From Phenylobacterium sp. (GTDB lineage: Bacteria; Pseudomonadota; Alphaproteobacteria; Caulobacterales; Caulobacteraceae), in NCBI GenBank assembly GCA_028291285.1, contig JAQGIJ010000665.1, positions 1-6,744 of the forward strand: DNA of 6,744 nt, in the 5' to 3' direction. Made by a program: the position numbers and the translations under genes. Positions 5,146-6,744 of this stretch are shown here, in pieces. The notes beneath the pieces were generated by a model that was given only the letters and a program-made list of their open reading frames with translations, had not been told where the DNA came from and did no database searches. The stretch's first letter is position 1. Each line of letters starts with the position of its first letter.

Positions 5146-5837
5146 CGGCGGCGCAGGGCGGCCGCCTGTTGCTCGTCGACGCCGCCGGTCCAGCGGCGAT
5201 GGCCCTGGCGCGGCGGCTGGCCGCGGCGGGGTATCGGGTGGATCGCGCCTACAGCTGGCGCGAAGGCCTGGTCCGCGCGGTCAGCGACGACTACCACCTG
5301 ATCCTGCTCGATCGCGACCTGCCGGAGCTCGACGGCCTCGCCCTGGTCCGTATCCTGCGCTCCTGCGGCCAGGCCGCGCCGATGCTGCTGCTGTCCGGGA
5401 CGGACAGTCCAGACGCGCGGCGCGAGGCGCTGGGCGCCGGCGCGGACGACCTGTTCGTGGGCCCGATCACGGCTTGCGGCCTCCTGGCGCGCATCGCCGA
5501 CCTGGCGCGCCCGCCGCCGGAGCGCGAGGCGCCCAACCGGCTGGCGGTCGCCGATCTCGAGATCGACCTGAAGACGCGCGCGGTCGCCCGCGCCGGGCGG
5601 CCGATCCGGCTGTCGGCCGCCGAGTTCGACCTGCTGGCCTGCCTGCTGCGCCACCACGGCCGCGCCGTAAGTCGAGACTCGCTGCTGCGGCTGGTCCGGG
5701 GCGGGCGCTGCGACCCCGGAGCGCCCCTGCTCGAGACCAGCATAGAACGCCTGCGCGCCAAGGTGGACCGCGGGTTTCCGGTCAAGCTCGTCCATGTCGT
5801 GCCCGGCGTCGGCTACTGCCTGCTCGACGAGGACTGA
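5133..5837 (+). CDS. OmpR-family regulator with degenerate (pseudo-)receiver
   Basis: A 234-residue response regulator with receiver (about 10-126) and winged-helix domain (about 135-232). The phosphoacceptor D60 is kept in LILLDRDLPELDG, as is S88 in LLLSGT. The first strand reads LLLVDAA, so only one of the usual acidic-pocket residues (D16) remains, and the conserved Lys of the KP motif is Gly (DDLFVGP, G110). In typical receivers that Lys is needed for the phosphorylation-induced switch, so this protein may act without phosphorylation or through a changed mechanism. The effector domain is recognisable (LSAAEFDLLACLLRHHGRAVS, ETSIERLRAKVD, VVPGVGYCL), although the usual LLxxVW motif has lost its Trp. 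The ATG at 5133 is inside the kinase gene (13-nt overlap) without a clear ribosome-binding site, so translation is probably coupled. Its 3' end overlaps the convergent sensor kinase by 25 nt. Confidence 0.88.
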   Translation: MARLAAAQGGRLLLVDAAGPAAMALARRLAAAGYRVDRAYSWREGLVRAVSDDYHLILLDRDLPELDGLALVRILRSCGQAAPMLLLSGTDSPDARREALGAGADDLFVGPITACGLLARIADLARPPPEREAPNRLAVADLEIDLKTRAVARAGRPIRLSAAEFDLLACLLRHHGRAVSRDSLLRLVRGGRCDPGAPLLETSIERLRAKVDRGFPVKLVHVVPGVGYCLLDED

Positions 5838-6744
5838 GCCTGGGATCCCGCGGCGGCGCCTCCGCCGATCAGCGTCAGGATCGCGCGCAGCCCCGGGTGG
5901 TTGTCCTCCAGCCGCAGCTCGCCGCCATGCAGCTTCGCCGCCGCAGCGACGATGGAGAGGCCCAGGCCCGAGCCTGAGCCGCCGCGCGCCTCGTCGAGCC
6001 TGACGAACCGGTCCTTGACGCGCTCACGGTCCGCCTCCGGGATGCCGGGACCGTTGTCGGCAACGACGATCTGCGCGGCTTCGGCGCCACCGCCGACCTC
6101 GAGCGTCACCCGGGTCCCCGGGCCGGCGTACCGCTGGGCGTTGAACAGCAGGTTGCCGACGGCCTGGCGCAGCAACTGTTCATGGCCTTCGATCGTCAAC
6201 GGCGCCGTCGGCCCGATCACCAACTCCTGGCCGGCGTCTTCCAGCACCGGCGCGAACAGGCTCGCCACGTCCAGCACCAGATCGTCCAGCCGCAGCGACT
6301 GCATCATCTCGCGCGACAGGCCGGACTCCGCCCGCGCGATGTCGATGAGGGCTGAGAACACCGAGAGCACCCGTTCCAGCTCCACGCTGACGAGATCCAG
6401 GGCGGCGCGGCAGTCGTCGTGCGGGGTCGCCGGATCCAGCGCCCCCTCGACCGCGCCGCGCATCCGCGTGAGCGGCGTGCGCAGGTCGTGGGCCAGGCTA
6501 TCGGTGACCGTGCGCATGCCGGTCAGCAGCGCCTCGATCCGGTCCAGCATGCGGTTCAGCGAGCCGCCGATGCGATCGAAGGAGTCGCCGCGCTCGGAGA
6601 CCTCGGCGCGCGCGCCGAGGTCTCCGGCCGCGATCCGTTCGGCGACGCCCGCCACGGCGCCGGCGCGCTGGATCACCAGGGCGTTCAGCAGCAGCCCGAC
6701 CCCCAGGCTCGCCGCCACCACGATGGCGAGTCCGATCACCAGGC
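5813..6744 (-). CDS. HAMP-domain sensor histidine kinase, C-terminal part (cut by window edge)
   Basis: The visible 309 residues enter in a transmembrane helix (LAIVVAASLGVGLLLNALVI) and continue into a HAMP linker with AERIAAGDLGARAEVSERGD and FDRIGGSLNRMLDRIE. The HisKA domain has the H-box SLAHDLRTPLTRMRG, His encoded at 6488-6490. The ATPase domain is complete: N-box NLLFNAQRYAG, G1 ADNGPGIPEADRERVKDRF, F-box FVRLD and G2 GSGSGLGLSIV. It ends in a Ser-rich tail (SQAQSSSSRQ). The periplasmic sensor and first helix lie beyond the right edge, and so does the start codon. This is a standard inner-membrane class-I kinase that autophosphorylates and feeds an OmpR-type regulator. Its partner could be the intact regulator at 3539-4222 on the same strand or one encoded further right. 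It ends in TAG inside the 3' end of the convergent pseudo-receiver gene. Confidence 0.95.
   Translation of the reverse strand, partial: LVIGLAIVVAASLGVGLLLNALVIQRAGAVAGVAERIAAGDLGARAEVSERGDSFDRIGGSLNRMLDRIEALLTGMRTVTDSLAHDLRTPLTRMRGAVEGALDPATPHDDCRAALDLVSVELERVLSVFSALIDIARAESGLSREMMQSLRLDDLVLDVASLFAPVLEDAGQELVIGPTAPLTIEGHEQLLRQAVGNLLFNAQRYAGPGTRVTLEVGGGAEAAQIVVADNGPGIPEADRERVKDRFVRLDEARGGSGSGLGLSIVAAAAKLHGGELRLEDNHPGLRAILTLIGGGAAAGSQAQSSSSRQ

Overview
The window is GC-rich, densely coded bacterial DNA. GC content (roughly 70% by eye), GC-saturated third codon positions, a HisKA_2/HWE-type histidine kinase and the families present suggest an alphaproteobacterium, most likely in the Caulobacter/Phenylobacterium neighbourhood. 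That placement is inference. No rRNA, tRNA, CRISPR array, transposase or integrase was seen.

Left part (1-1859). An aldehyde dehydrogenase gene, cut by the window edge, runs leftward and is divergent from a LysR-type regulator, the usual layout for a LysR regulator and its target. Directly after the LysR stop codon, in the same reading frame, lies an open C-terminal piece of a pirin-family protein whose N-terminal half is missing; it looks like a deletion scar or a degraded gene.

Middle part (1909-4222, all on the minus strand). Read in the direction of transcription it holds an intact OmpR/PhoB-type response regulator, a polytopic membrane protein with a duplicated ExxE motif (COG4280-like), a 79-residue two-helix membrane protein coupled to it by an ATGA overlap, and a small exported protein of unknown function. 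A large inverted repeat sits at the start of the last gene.

Right part (4492-6744). Divergent from the intact response regulator is a two-gene plus-strand operon: a soluble, sensorless HisKA_2-type histidine kinase that lacks the usual N-box Asn, overlapped by a second OmpR-type regulator whose receiver lacks the conserved Lys and one acidic-pocket residue. Convergent with it, overlapping its 3' end by 25 nt, is a classical HAMP-HisKA-HATPase sensor kinase that runs off the right edge.

How it may fit together (inference). A canonical kinase and a canonical regulator, both on the minus strand, flank an antiparallel non-canonical kinase/pseudo-receiver pair. A dyad motif, CCTTACA-N4-TG, occurs three times and only in the two intergenic regions flanking the intact regulator: one copy before the membrane-protein operon and two between the regulator and the atypical kinase. 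The simplest model is that the intact regulator binds these sites and controls both the membrane-protein operon and the atypical pair. This kinase/pseudo-receiver/ExxE-membrane-protein locus is the best candidate here for an undescribed system.
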